Shown piece by piece: positions 35,576-44,548 of a DNA stretch of 64,000 nt (position 1 is its first letter; every line of letters starts with the position of its first letter). The stretch is from positions 1,054,001 to 1,118,000 of the forward strand of contig OZ243043.1 of assembly GCA_965212075.1 (NCBI GenBank), written 5' to 3'. Source of the stretch: CBDBUR01 sp965212075 (GTDB lineage Bacteria; Pseudomonadota; Alphaproteobacteria; JAPOUT01; G958296285). The notes under the pieces are model-generated. The model had not been told where the DNA came from, did no database searches, and saw nothing but the letters and a program-made list of their open reading frames with translations. A program made the position numbers and the translations under genes.

Positions 35576-38278
35576 TTAGGGCAAAATAAAGGAGATGCGC
35601 GCCAAAATGTAGGCATCTCCCGCCGCATTTTGACGATGAGCAGGATCAAACAAATAACCTGCCGCCAGCGACAAAAAGCGCCAGTGATAGCTGCATTCCA
35701 AATTCAAACTGCGCCCTGACGGCACGAGCGAGACAGGGCGCACCTCTTCAACAAGCGAGCGATCTGCCCGCCGCGCGCTGACATAATGAATGTTCGCCGC
35801 ACCGCGCTCAACGCGCAAAGGCTGCGACAAAAATAAAGCGAGCCGATCGCCGTCATGCCAAACATTTTTCCGGTAGGCGCCGACCACCCAAGAAGCGGAT
35901 AAAATCTCTGTCATAAAGCTCAAGCCCAGCCGGGCCGCCGGTGCTTGAGTTCGTCCGAACGCGGCGCGCGCAAAGCCGCGCATATCGGCAGACAAATCCG
36001 TCTCCGCTCCCAGACTCGCAAATAAAGTCTGGCCAGTCCCCTGCGAGGCAAACGCGCCTGCGGACTGGCTGGATAAAAAGCCTTGAGGCTCTTGCAGCAT
36101 GCCGACCTCTAAAGTGAATGTCGCAAAATCCGGCCTGAAATGATAGGACAGACCCAAGCCATAATTGGCGACATCATTTGCGGCTTCATCTTGTGCGGCT
36201 ACGTCTTTATCGTGCAAAGTCGCAAAAAACAAAGATGAAAAATCATGCTGGCCAAAATGCAAAGTGAGGCCGCCATAAAATTTTGAGGAAAATTTTTGAG
36301 GAAACTGATGAGCGGAAGCCGCATTGCCGCCCAAAGCAAAAAATCCGTGCGCAGGCATATGCGCCGACATTTGCGGCCAATCCATCCGCCCCTGACCGCC
36401 AAAAAAAGCGAAATTAGGAGTCTGATGCGTCCAAAGAGAAGAGGCCGCTTCGCGTCCCAGACTTTCTAGGCGCAGGCGCGCATAATTTATTGACGCCTCT
36501 TTCAGATAAGCGCGCGCGCTCATCGGAAATGCAAAATTCAGCTCATCAAAAAACACCCCGCTTTGACCGGCCAGCGCCAATTTCAAGCCATCGCCGAAAG
36601 CGAAGCCGAGATGAATCCGGCTCTCCTCCACTGAAAATGCGCGCGCGGTCGCCAGATCGCTTCCGAGAAGCAATTTGGTTTCGCCAAAGGGCTGCACCGC
36701 GGCGGCCAGATCCATCAAGCCCTGACCATAAAACTCTTTGTTGGAATAATCAGGCCCGCCTTGATCGGAATAATCACTTTTATTGGCGGTGTCGTAGAGT
36801 CGGCGCAAGATATCGCTGAGCGTATATTCGTCCAATCCAAAATGATCAATCAACAAAGCCAGTCCGCCTGTCACCACGGGCGCAGCCGCCGATGTGCCCC
36901 CGAAATATGATGTATAGCCGGTTGCAGATAAGCCCTCTTGTTCAGACGGCACTTGCAGCAAAGGTGCGGCCAGATAATGCCCGGGCGCGGCGATGCACCA
37001 TTCAGCTGCCACACCGCATAAATTTGAGGATTCGACAATCTTGCCCGTCGTTGAATGCACACTCACCGCCGTCACGACATGAGCGCGCAAATCTTCATAA
37101 TAAACTTGAAGCGCATAGGGCAAAACCGGAGACAAAGCCGGACGGCGATATCTCTGGTTGCCAGCGGCAAAAACGATCAGCGCGCGCCCTTGCGCATCGT
37201 GAAGCGCCTGAACGATGTTGGGCAAAGCTGCGGTAATCATCTCTATTGTCACGCCGTCGGCGCCGGAATCATAATTATAGAGATAGTCGCCAAAGCCAAC
37301 AGAGGCATTGACAACATGCGCGCCGCCATCAACGATTTCGGTAAACGCCGAAGCCAGAGCAATATCGCGAACCTTGGCGGTGCTATTCAACTCGTCAGGG
37401 ATCTCGGCATAACTTTGAGGATTTTCCCCTTCTTTTTCAAGAGCATTGAACAAAGACGTGGAAGACACACCCGGTATGTCGCCGATCGGGTGATAGCTGC
37501 GAAAAATCAGCGCGCTTTCATAGGCCAGCCCATGCATATTTCGGGGAACGTCACTTTGGCCATCGCGCCGTGCTGCGATCACGCCGGCCACTTTTGTTCC
37601 GTGATTGATTTGGTTAACATCCTCCTGCGTGTGCAAAGCGCTTGGATCAAAACCGACAGCGATGTGCCAACTCTCCCCTTCAGCGGTCACGACGCTAACG
37701 AGGCGATCATTGCCGATATTTTGCAGCATGCCCGCAAACTCACGATGGCCGACATGAAGAAAATCATCCACCACGCCGACGATCACGCCATAGCCCGTCG
37801 CGCCGCGCGCATAAGCAGCGCGCGCATTGACTAGATCATAGGCAGACAGATTGCGGTCATACTCAAAATCTTGATGAAAGTCTTTTTTTACATGGTCACG
37901 GCGCGGCACAAGATCGTCAAGTGCAGATATGGAGGCCATGCGCACGGTTGACAGGCGCGCTTGGTAGCCAGCGGGCGGCGCGCGTTGCGCTGTGGGTTGA
38001 TTGGGCAAAATGCCCGGATCATCTAATAAAGGAGCGCCCGATGAAGGATCATCCGATACGAGCTCATCTTGAGCCAAGATGTCGGATGAGTCCTCTGCTT
38101 CTTGGACGTCTTGGACTTCTTGTGTGTCCGCGTCCTCTTGAAAGATTTGACTGCTGGTAAAAAGAGGCTCTTGACGATCTGTCTGGCTTCCGCCGCCACA
38201 AGACATGAGCAGCCCTGCCGCAAGCAACCATGCCACGTGATCAATGAAAATATGTTGAGTGAATTCCTCTCGCCTCAT
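35576..38278 (-). CDS. Surface subtilisin-like (S8) protease lipoprotein with barrel-like C-domain
   Basis: 900 aa. Lipoprotein signal ends LLMSC (Cys27), followed by an acidic linker (45-90). Catalytic residues: Asp171 or 172 in GVVDD, His226 in NHGTKVAG, Asn374 in AAGN, Ser463 in GGTSAAAP; all present. From about 540 to the end the protein has repeated amphipathic strands and ends ILARISFILP, like an autotransporter barrel, though a lipidated N-terminus plus barrel is unusual. Likely a surface protease. It shares its plan with the degenerate protein at 13331. Downstream lies the relic junction, upstream a dispersed repeat. Confidence 0.92.
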   Translation of the reverse strand: MRREEFTQHIFIDHVAWLLAAGLLMSCGGGSQTDRQEPLFTSSQIFQEDADTQEVQDVQEAEDSSDILAQDELVSDDPSSGAPLLDDPGILPNQPTAQRAPPAGYQARLSTVRMASISALDDLVPRRDHVKKDFHQDFEYDRNLSAYDLVNARAAYARGATGYGVIVGVVDDFLHVGHREFAGMLQNIGNDRLVSVVTAEGESWHIAVGFDPSALHTQEDVNQINHGTKVAGVIAARRDGQSDVPRNMHGLAYESALIFRSYHPIGDIPGVSSTSLFNALEKEGENPQSYAEIPDELNSTAKVRDIALASAFTEIVDGGAHVVNASVGFGDYLYNYDSGADGVTIEMITAALPNIVQALHDAQGRALIVFAAGNQRYRRPALSPVLPYALQVYYEDLRAHVVTAVSVHSTTGKIVESSNLCGVAAEWCIAAPGHYLAAPLLQVPSEQEGLSATGYTSYFGGTSAAAPVVTGGLALLIDHFGLDEYTLSDILRRLYDTANKSDYSDQGGPDYSNKEFYGQGLMDLAAAVQPFGETKLLLGSDLATARAFSVEESRIHLGFAFGDGLKLALAGQSGVFFDELNFAFPMSARAYLKEASINYARLRLESLGREAASSLWTHQTPNFAFFGGQGRMDWPQMSAHMPAHGFFALGGNAASAHQFPQKFSSKFYGGLTLHFGQHDFSSLFFATLHDKDVAAQDEAANDVANYGLGLSYHFRPDFATFTLEVGMLQEPQGFLSSQSAGAFASQGTGQTLFASLGAETDLSADMRGFARAAFGRTQAPAARLGLSFMTEILSASWVVGAYRKNVWHDGDRLALFLSQPLRVERGAANIHYVSARRADRSLVEEVRPVSLVPSGRSLNLECSYHWRFLSLAAGYLFDPAHRQNAAGDAYILARISFILP

Positions 38279-38484
38279 ACAACCATGCTAGGCAGGGGGC
38301 GATTTCAACCTCAATTCAATCTCTGGTGAAACTCATCGTGAGTGCGTGAGGAAAGCGCGCAGGCAATTTTTTTTGTGAGCGCCAGCGATTTTAATCTATG
38401 CAGGCATGACAAGATTTAACCGCAAAAAACAAAGTGCGCCGCATGGCAGAAGTAGAATTTGGTCACAAAAAATTGAGCGCGCGC
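38279..38484. other. Intergenic region, subtilase upstream
   Basis: Must contain the minus-strand promoter of the protease gene. I see no convincing gene or box; it passes into the dispersed repeat R3. Confidence 0.5.
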
Positions 38485-38736
38485 GGCGCGAGAGCGCCGT
38501 CATCCCCGCGCTTTCTCCACCGCGTCATCCCCGCGCCAGACTCGTCTGACGGCGGGAATCCAGTAAAAAATAATCGTCGGCGAAGCCTCTCGAGGCGAAG
38601 CCGACCATTTGTTAAGGCTACGCCTTGATGAGGCCCGTCCGCTGGATTCCCGCTGACAGAAGAATCGCCGAGAGCCTCGCCCATGTCAGACGAGTCTGTT
38701 GCGGGAATGACGGCGCTAGCGCGCCGTATGCGCCTT
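38485..38736. repeat. Dispersed palindromic repeat (copy R3)
   Basis: About 250 bases, nearly the same as R2 at 32171-32390 but with two extra palindromic pieces (CGAAGCCTCTCGAGGCGAAG near 38583 and a CAGACGAGTCTG insert near 38688). It lies at the 3' end of the 433-aa Sel1 gene, as R2 does for the 113-aa gene. Confidence 0.85.
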
Positions 38737-40038
38737 TTATTTGTGGCGCTTTTCGTAAGCTTTCATCCATTGAGTGGCTTGTTTTTCCGCTTCCACAATT
38801 TGCTTAGCGGTCATATTTTTTTCAAGAGTGTCTCGTGTCTTTTTTGCGTCTTTATTCCCAAAAGCGGCAGCGATATTGAACCATTGATGCGCCAGCACAC
38901 GATTCTTCGCAACACCTTCTCCTTCTTGATACATAAACCCAAGATTATATTGCGCTTCGGCATCGCCCTGTTTAGCCGCTTTGCGAAACCAGCGCACCGC
39001 TTCGCGGTCATTCTGCGCAACTCCCCGCCCGTTGTCATACATAATCCCAAGATTGAATTGCGCTCGAGCTAAACCCTGTTCAGCCGCTTTGCGATACCAG
39101 CGCACAGCTTCGCGGGGGTTTTGCGCAACGCCTTCTCCTTCTTGATACATAACCCCAAGATTATATTGCGCTAGAGCCAAGCCCTGTTCGGCAGCTTTGC
39201 GATACCAGCGCACAGCTTCGTGGTCATTCTGTGCAACACCCTGTCCTTTATCATACATAACCCCAAGATTATGTTGCGCTTGAGCATCACCCTGTTCGGC
39301 AGCATTATGTTGCGCTCGAGCTAAACCCTGTGCGGTAGCTTTGCGATACCAGCGCACAGCTTCGCGGTCATTCTGCTCAACACCCTGCCCTTCTTGATAC
39401 ATAAACCCAAGATTAAGTTGCGCTAGAGCCAAACCCTGTGCGGCAGCTTTGCGTGTCCAGCGCATAGCTTCGTGGTCATTCTGCTCAACACCCTGTCCAT
39501 CACGATACATAACCCCAAGATTATGTTGCGCTAGAGCCAAACCCTGTGCGGCAGCTTTGCGTGTCCAGCGCACAGCTTCACGGTAATCCTGCACCACTCC
39601 CTGTCCGTTGCTATACATAAACCCAAGATTACTTTGAGCTTGCGCAAAACCCTGTGCGGCAGCTTTGCGTGTCCAGCGCACAGCTTCACGGTAATCCTGC
39701 ACCACTCCCTGTCCGTTGCTATACATAAACCCAAGATTACTTTGAGCTTGCGCAAAACCCTGTGCGGCAGCTTTGCGTGTCCAGCGCACAGCTTCACGGT
39801 AATCCTGCACCACTCCCTGTCCGTTGCTATACATAAACCCAAGATTACTTTGCGCTGGAGCATAATTCTGTTCGGCAGCTTTGCGTGTCCAGCGCAGAGC
39901 TTCCGGATAATCTTTAGCTAGATAGGCGGCTTGCCCTTTTTTTAAATCAGCTTTTGGGTCGGCATAGGCTGTCTGTGGTGCAAGTGCCAGTGGCACTGCC
40001 ACAGCAAGACCAATTAAAATCGTAAAAATGAATCTCAT
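38737..40038 (-). CDS. Sel1-repeat protein (433 aa) with recent 108-base tandem duplications
   Basis: Signal peptide MRFIFTILIGLAVAVPLALA, cleaved near AYADP, then about ten Sel1 repeats. Three consecutive units (YSNGQGVVQDYREAVRWTRK followed by AAAQGFAQAQSNLGFM) are identical in protein and practically identical in DNA, period 108 bases, between about 39580 and 39870. One unit near 39300 is cut to NAAEQGDAQAQ, a partial deletion. C-terminus is a charged helix ending AYEKRHK. Exported scaffold; partners unknown. The array is expected to expand and contract by recombination. Confidence 0.93.
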   Translation of the reverse strand: MRFIFTILIGLAVAVPLALAPQTAYADPKADLKKGQAAYLAKDYPEALRWTRKAAEQNYAPAQSNLGFMYSNGQGVVQDYREAVRWTRKAAAQGFAQAQSNLGFMYSNGQGVVQDYREAVRWTRKAAAQGFAQAQSNLGFMYSNGQGVVQDYREAVRWTRKAAAQGLALAQHNLGVMYRDGQGVEQNDHEAMRWTRKAAAQGLALAQLNLGFMYQEGQGVEQNDREAVRWYRKATAQGLARAQHNAAEQGDAQAQHNLGVMYDKGQGVAQNDHEAVRWYRKAAEQGLALAQYNLGVMYQEGEGVAQNPREAVRWYRKAAEQGLARAQFNLGIMYDNGRGVAQNDREAVRWFRKAAKQGDAEAQYNLGFMYQEGEGVAKNRVLAHQWFNIAAAFGNKDAKKTRDTLEKNMTAKQIVEAEKQATQWMKAYEKRHK

Positions 40039-40083
40039 ATCTCATCCTCTCTCTTTCACAAGATTATAGAGGATTCCAGCACA

Positions 40084-41043
40084 TCAGACAAAAGCGTCTT
40101 TCCACTGGCCGCGAGTCGCCGCGCGGGAATATTCGGTCGCGCGGTTCTCAAAAAAGTTCGTGTGCTCTATCCCGTTGAGCATCTCATCCATCCATGGCAG
40201 CGGGTTATCCTCTGCGCCAAAAATCGGCGACATCGCCAGCTGCCGCAGACGCCGGTCGGCGATATAGCGAATATAAGCCTTCACCTGCGATGCCTCCAGC
40301 CCCTCTACCCCGCCTAAACTAAACGCCAAATCAATGAACGCGTCCTCATGCGCGATGATCTCGCGGCACGCCGTCTCTATCTCCTCATAGAGGCCAGCCG
40401 TCATCACTTCGGGGTTCTCTTCCGCAAACGCCAAAAATAACCGAATGATCGAGTTCGTGTGCAGACTCTCATCGCGCGCCGACCAGGTGACGATCTGCCC
40501 CATCCCCTTCATCTTGTTGAAGCGCGGGAAGTTCATCAAAATCGCAAACGAGGCAAACAACTGCACCCCTTCCGTGAACGCCCCAAACACCGCTAGCGTC
40601 TTCGCGATGTCGGCTTTGGTCGCCACGCCCCACTTTTGCATATAATCATATTTGTCCTTCATCTCTTTATATTTGAGGAAGGCTTCATATTCGCTCTCCG
40701 GCATGCCGATCGTATCCAGCAAATGGCTGTAGGCCGCGATGTGTATCGTCTCCATATTGGAAAACGCCGCGAGCATCATCGCGACCTCGGTCGGCTTGAA
40801 CACCTGCGCATAATGCCGCATATAACAATTATTGACCTCAACATCGGCCTGCGTGAAAAAACGGAATATCTGCGTCAAAAGATGACGCTCCGTGTCGCTG
40901 AGCTTCCTCGTCCAGTCGCGGACATCTTCGGCCAGAGGCACCTCCTCAGGCAGCCAGTGAATGCGCTGCTGCGTCAGCCACGCATCATAGGCCCAAGGGT
41001 AGCGAAACGGTTTGTAGGCTAGGCGCTCTTCAAGCAAAGACAT
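40084..41043 (-). CDS. nrdB: Class I ribonucleotide reductase, beta subunit
   Basis: 319 aa from MSLLEERL at 41043, which follows AGAGAGA; the longer open frame upstream is not used. The dimetal ligands are visible: Asp in FTQADVEVNN, Glu/His in MLAAFSNMETIHIAAYSHLL, Glu in FTEGVQLFASF and Glu/His in WSARDESLHTNSI. The Tyr in HIAAYSHLL fits the radical-bearing residue. C-terminus GQWKDAFV would dock to the alpha subunit. Provides the radical for dNTP synthesis. 34 bases downstream of nrdA. Its 3' end has a relic copy at 35484-35545. Confidence 0.95.
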   Translation of the reverse strand: MSLLEERLAYKPFRYPWAYDAWLTQQRIHWLPEEVPLAEDVRDWTRKLSDTERHLLTQIFRFFTQADVEVNNCYMRHYAQVFKPTEVAMMLAAFSNMETIHIAAYSHLLDTIGMPESEYEAFLKYKEMKDKYDYMQKWGVATKADIAKTLAVFGAFTEGVQLFASFAILMNFPRFNKMKGMGQIVTWSARDESLHTNSIIRLFLAFAEENPEVMTAGLYEEIETACREIIAHEDAFIDLAFSLGGVEGLEASQVKAYIRYIADRRLRQLAMSPIFGAEDNPLPWMDEMLNGIEHTNFFENRATEYSRAATRGQWKDAFV

Positions 41044-41077
41044 GATATTTCTCTCTTTATTTCTTTTTTGGGGCCGC

Positions 41078-43033
41078 TTACTGGCAGGCCAGACATTCTT
41101 CATAATCCACCGGCGCTGCGGCCTCGCTCTGTTGCGGCGGCTGGGACTGGCCGATGCTCTGCGCCGACTCGGCGCGCTGGATGGATAAAGAGCGGCAATA
41201 ATAAAGGCTTTTCAGACCCCGCTTCCACGCCTGAAAGTGAAGATGGTGCAAATCGCGCTTATGGACATCGCCCGGCAGAAACAAATTGACCGATTGCGCC
41301 TGATCAATAAATTCGGTGCGATCGGCAGCATGTTCAACGATCCAGCGCTGGTCAATTTCAAAAGCGGTTTTGAAAATATCTTTTTCCTCATCGGACAGGC
41401 CGTCAAGATGCTGCACCGAGCCGCCCGTGGTGACAATGGATGACCAGATCTGCTCATTATCCATATTTTTTTGCTGCAGCAGGCGCTTCAAATGGCGATT
41501 GCGCACATTGAACGAGCCGGACAAAGTTTTATGCGTGAAGCTGTTGGCGGCGATCGGCTCAATGCCGGGCGAGGTGCCGCCGCAAATGATGGAAATGGAC
41601 GCCGTCGGCGCCACCGCCGTTTTATGCGAAAAGCGCTCTTGAAAGCCATATTCTTCGGCATCAGGACACGCACCGCGCTCTGCGGCTAATTGTTTTGACG
41701 CCGCATCGGCTTGGCGCTGGATGTGAGAAAAAATTTTCTTGTTCCAGACTTTGGCCATCGCGCCCTCAAAGGGCAGCATTTGCGACTGCAAAAATGAATG
41801 AAAGCCCATCACCCCCAGCCCGACTGAGCGCTCGCGCTGCGCCGCATAGGCCGCGCGCGCCATTTCCGGCGGGGCGCGCTCAATAAAATCTTCCAGCACA
41901 TTATCCAAAAAGCGCATCACATCAAAAATGAAATGAGGATGAGACTGCCATTCAAGAAAGTTTTCGGCGTTCAAAGAAGACAGACAGCATACCGCCGTGC
42001 GCTTTTTGCCGTGATGATCCAGTCCGGTCGGCAAAGTGATCTCGCTGCACAGATTGGACGTCTTGATCTCCAGCCCCGCCAGCTTGTGATGGTCGGGCTG
42101 CAGGCGGTTGACCCGATCCTTGAAAACCAGATAGGGCTCGCCGGTTTCAATCCGCGCGGTCAAAATGCGTATCCACAATTCGCGCGCCGACAATTTTTTC
42201 TGCACCGAGCCGTCGCGCGGTGATATGAGCACCCATGTGTCATCCTGCTCCACAGCGCGCATAAAATCATCGGGAATCAAAATGCCATGATGCAGGTTCA
42301 GCGCCTTGCGATTCGGATCGCCGCCGGTCGGACGGCGCAGTTCTAGAAATTCCTCAATCTCCGGATGATCCACCGGCAAATAAACCGCCGCATTGCCGCG
42401 CCGCAAACTGCCTTGACTGATCGCCAAAGTGAGCGAATCCATCACGCGAATGAAGGGAATGATTCCGCTCGTGCTGCCATTGCGGCCCACCATCTCGCCG
42501 ATTGAGCGCAAATGCCCCCAATAAGATCCGATGCCGCCGCCTTTGGCCGCCAGCCAGACATTCTCATTCCATAAATTGACGATCGATTCGAGACTGTCAT
42601 CCGCCTCATTGAGAAAGCACGAAATCGGCAGACCGCGGTCTAATCCGCCATTGGATAAAATCGGCGTCGCCGGCATGAACCACAAACGCGACATATAATC
42701 GTAAAGACGGCGCGCATGCGCCTCGTCATCGCCATAAAAAGATGCCACGCGCGCAAAAATATCTTGAAAGCTTTCCTCAGGCATCAAATAGCGATCGCGC
42801 AACACGGCCTGGCCAAAATCTGTCAGCAGGGCGTCGCGCGCGGGATCGGTCTCCACCGCGCCGCGATTGCGAAACTGAACAACCTGTCCTTTCGCCGAAT
42901 CAAAGGCTGCATCCAATGTTTGCGCCTTTAAAGGCGTCTTCAGGATTTTTGTTTCGGCCCGTGACGCATCCAGAGACGCATCCAGTGACGCCTCCAGATT
43001 CGCGGTTTTTGTCGTTGACAAAAGATTGGACAT
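41078..43033 (-). CDS. nrdA: Class I ribonucleotide reductase, alpha subunit
   Basis: 651 aa from MSNLLSTTK at 43033. Active-site cysteines: PISCFLNEADDSLES, the SNLCSEITLP segment, and the C-terminal redox pair in YEECLACQ. LPVDHPEIEEFLELR and GIEPIAANSFT-like blocks are typical. No ATP-cone domain is seen at the N-terminus, so dATP inhibition through that domain is unlikely. An N-terminal run of repeated SLDAS-like units (about residues 16-24) is low complexity. Transcribed before nrdB. Upstream region carries palindromes that resemble NrdR boxes. Confidence 0.95.
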   Translation of the reverse strand: MSNLLSTTKTANLEASLDASLDASRAETKILKTPLKAQTLDAAFDSAKGQVVQFRNRGAVETDPARDALLTDFGQAVLRDRYLMPEESFQDIFARVASFYGDDEAHARRLYDYMSRLWFMPATPILSNGGLDRGLPISCFLNEADDSLESIVNLWNENVWLAAKGGGIGSYWGHLRSIGEMVGRNGSTSGIIPFIRVMDSLTLAISQGSLRRGNAAVYLPVDHPEIEEFLELRRPTGGDPNRKALNLHHGILIPDDFMRAVEQDDTWVLISPRDGSVQKKLSARELWIRILTARIETGEPYLVFKDRVNRLQPDHHKLAGLEIKTSNLCSEITLPTGLDHHGKKRTAVCCLSSLNAENFLEWQSHPHFIFDVMRFLDNVLEDFIERAPPEMARAAYAAQRERSVGLGVMGFHSFLQSQMLPFEGAMAKVWNKKIFSHIQRQADAASKQLAAERGACPDAEEYGFQERFSHKTAVAPTASISIICGGTSPGIEPIAANSFTHKTLSGSFNVRNRHLKRLLQQKNMDNEQIWSSIVTTGGSVQHLDGLSDEEKDIFKTAFEIDQRWIVEHAADRTEFIDQAQSVNLFLPGDVHKRDLHHLHFQAWKRGLKSLYYCRSLSIQRAESAQSIGQSQPPQQSEAAAPVDYEECLACQ

Positions 43034-43077
43034 CTTTCTTCCCCTTAATCTGCGGTAAATCATAAAATGCCACGATA

Positions 43078-43125
43078 ACCACAATATGTGGTGGCGGCGC
43101 AACCACATCAATCTACATGTTGGAG
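43078..43125 (-). promoter_or_regulatory. Possible pair of NrdR boxes upstream of nrdA
   Basis: CCACAATATGTGG (43079-43091) is an inverted repeat close to the NrdR consensus, and a weaker half-conserved CAATCTACATGTTG is centred about 32 bases farther, three helical turns, the usual NrdR spacing. Position 45-90 bases before the nrdA start fits repression of nrdAB. No nrdR gene lies in the window. Confidence 0.45.
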
Positions 43126-43232
43126 GGAGAGGGTCAAGCGTCTATAGTCAAAAATTGGAGAAAGCCCATTGACGCGCCTTTTTGTCTGTCTGCCCTCAAT
43201 TTTCATTAACCTCCAGCCGCCAGCGCCGACCA

Positions 43233-43256
43233 TATAATGAGAATCATTCTCAAAAT
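43233..43256. promoter_or_regulatory. Fur-box-like palindrome
   Basis: TGAGAATCATTCTCA (43238-43252) is a perfect palindrome; the 19-mer around it agrees with the Fur consensus at 16 of 19 bases by eye. It lies about 105 bases before the first porin start and about 200 before nrdA, so it more likely governs the porin. Confidence 0.6.
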
Positions 43257-43355
43257 CAAATATGTGTGATAAACAGCTAGACACAATCACGGGATTGTTA
43301 TAGAAGGATGCCGATAGAGGAGAATCACAGCCAACAAGAAAGGAAATATTTCCCA

Positions 43356-44534
43356 ATGATCTCTCTCCACAAAAATAAAAAAACCGCCCTCCTCCCCGCT
43401 TTTCTTATCCTCTTCTTTCTCGCAGTTTCACCGGCAAGTGCCGCCGAGATTTTTAAATCCAGCGATGTCAACCTCATCATTGATGGCGACATCACCACCG
43501 CCATATTCATTACCGGACAGGATGATAATATAGATGCTGAGGGAGCTGTAACTAAATATTCCACTGGCCAAGTCAGAGCCGATGGCCGCATTGGCTTCCA
43601 AGCCGAAACCGTCTTGGATAATGGCTATAAAGTCGGCACGCGGTTTGAAATGGAGCTGACGAGTTCTCTTGATCAGGCTTATATCTTTATGTCCGGGCCT
43701 TTTGGCGAGATTCACCTCGGCCAGATTGATAATGTTTCCGTGTTCCTTCAGCTTTATTCGCCGGAATTTCTTGCCCCTGCCATTGACACGGTTGATTATC
43801 CTGATTTTCAAGCCTATGGACGCTCCAGCGTCGGCGACGGCCCGCAGTTTGGCGACTCGACCTTCATCACCTATGATGAAGTTTCTCATAAGCTCAATTA
43901 TATCAGCCCGCGCATTCAAGGCTTCCAGTTCGGCATTGGCTGGACACCCGACCCCACCGCCACATTTGACAATTCCACCGGCGAAGGCCTGCAGGGCAGA
44001 AACGAAGATGATTCAAATGGCTATAACGTTGAAAACATTGTCACTTTCGCTGCCAATTACGTTCAAGAAACACAAGGCGTGACATGGGGGCTTTCCGGCA
44101 CCTATCTGATCGGCGGCGATAAGAACGCGCCCAATATGACACCGACGGCCTATAATATCGGCGCTTCAGCGAGCTATGAAGGCTGGGAAATTGGCGGCAC
44201 ATGGCAGCAGAGCCGCGATCTGATGATCAACGAACAAGACATCAATGATGCCCAAGATGATACCAGAATTAGAGACAAGGTCTGGGCGATCGGCCTCAAA
44301 TATGCGCAAGATCAATGGACAACCGGCATTGCTTATCGCTCTTCACGTCGCGACGACGACTCCTCACGAACCGATAAAACCAATGAAGAAGTTGAAATCG
44401 GCATGGCTTACAACCTCGGCAAGGGATTATGGATCTCAGGCTCGGTGGAATATGTCAACGATTTCGATGCCGAACAAACATCAGCAACGCTCGAATCTTA
44501 TAATGGCGGCCTGCTGCTCACCTTCCAATTCTAA
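43356..44534 (+). CDS. Porin (Gram-negative, alphaproteobacterial type), first of three
   Basis: 392 aa from MISLHKNKK, preferred over an upstream ATG because the signal peptide (to SPASA) then has normal length. Mature part has a 16-strand trimeric porin pattern: TGQVRADGRIGFQAETVLDN, FGEIHLGQIDNVSVF, EVSHKLNYISPRIQGFQFGI, terminal LLLTFQF ending in Phe. Shorter and more different than the two following porins. A Fur-box-like site lies upstream, suggesting control by iron. The next porin begins 14 bases after its stop. Confidence 0.9.
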   Translation: MISLHKNKKTALLPAFLILFFLAVSPASAAEIFKSSDVNLIIDGDITTAIFITGQDDNIDAEGAVTKYSTGQVRADGRIGFQAETVLDNGYKVGTRFEMELTSSLDQAYIFMSGPFGEIHLGQIDNVSVFLQLYSPEFLAPAIDTVDYPDFQAYGRSSVGDGPQFGDSTFITYDEVSHKLNYISPRIQGFQFGIGWTPDPTATFDNSTGEGLQGRNEDDSNGYNVENIVTFAANYVQETQGVTWGLSGTYLIGGDKNAPNMTPTAYNIGASASYEGWEIGGTWQQSRDLMINEQDINDAQDDTRIRDKVWAIGLKYAQDQWTTGIAYRSSRRDDDSSRTDKTNEEVEIGMAYNLGKGLWISGSVEYVNDFDAEQTSATLESYNGGLLLTFQF

Positions 44535-44548
44535 TTCGCCCCCGGTTA

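Noticed and set aside
37055..37834. 259-codon open frame opposite to the subtilase gene
   Set aside because: Covers the catalytic part of a confidently assigned protease; no family similarity.
39580..39870. CRISPR array
   Set aside because: Repeat unit is 108 bases of coding Sel1 sequence without unique spacers.
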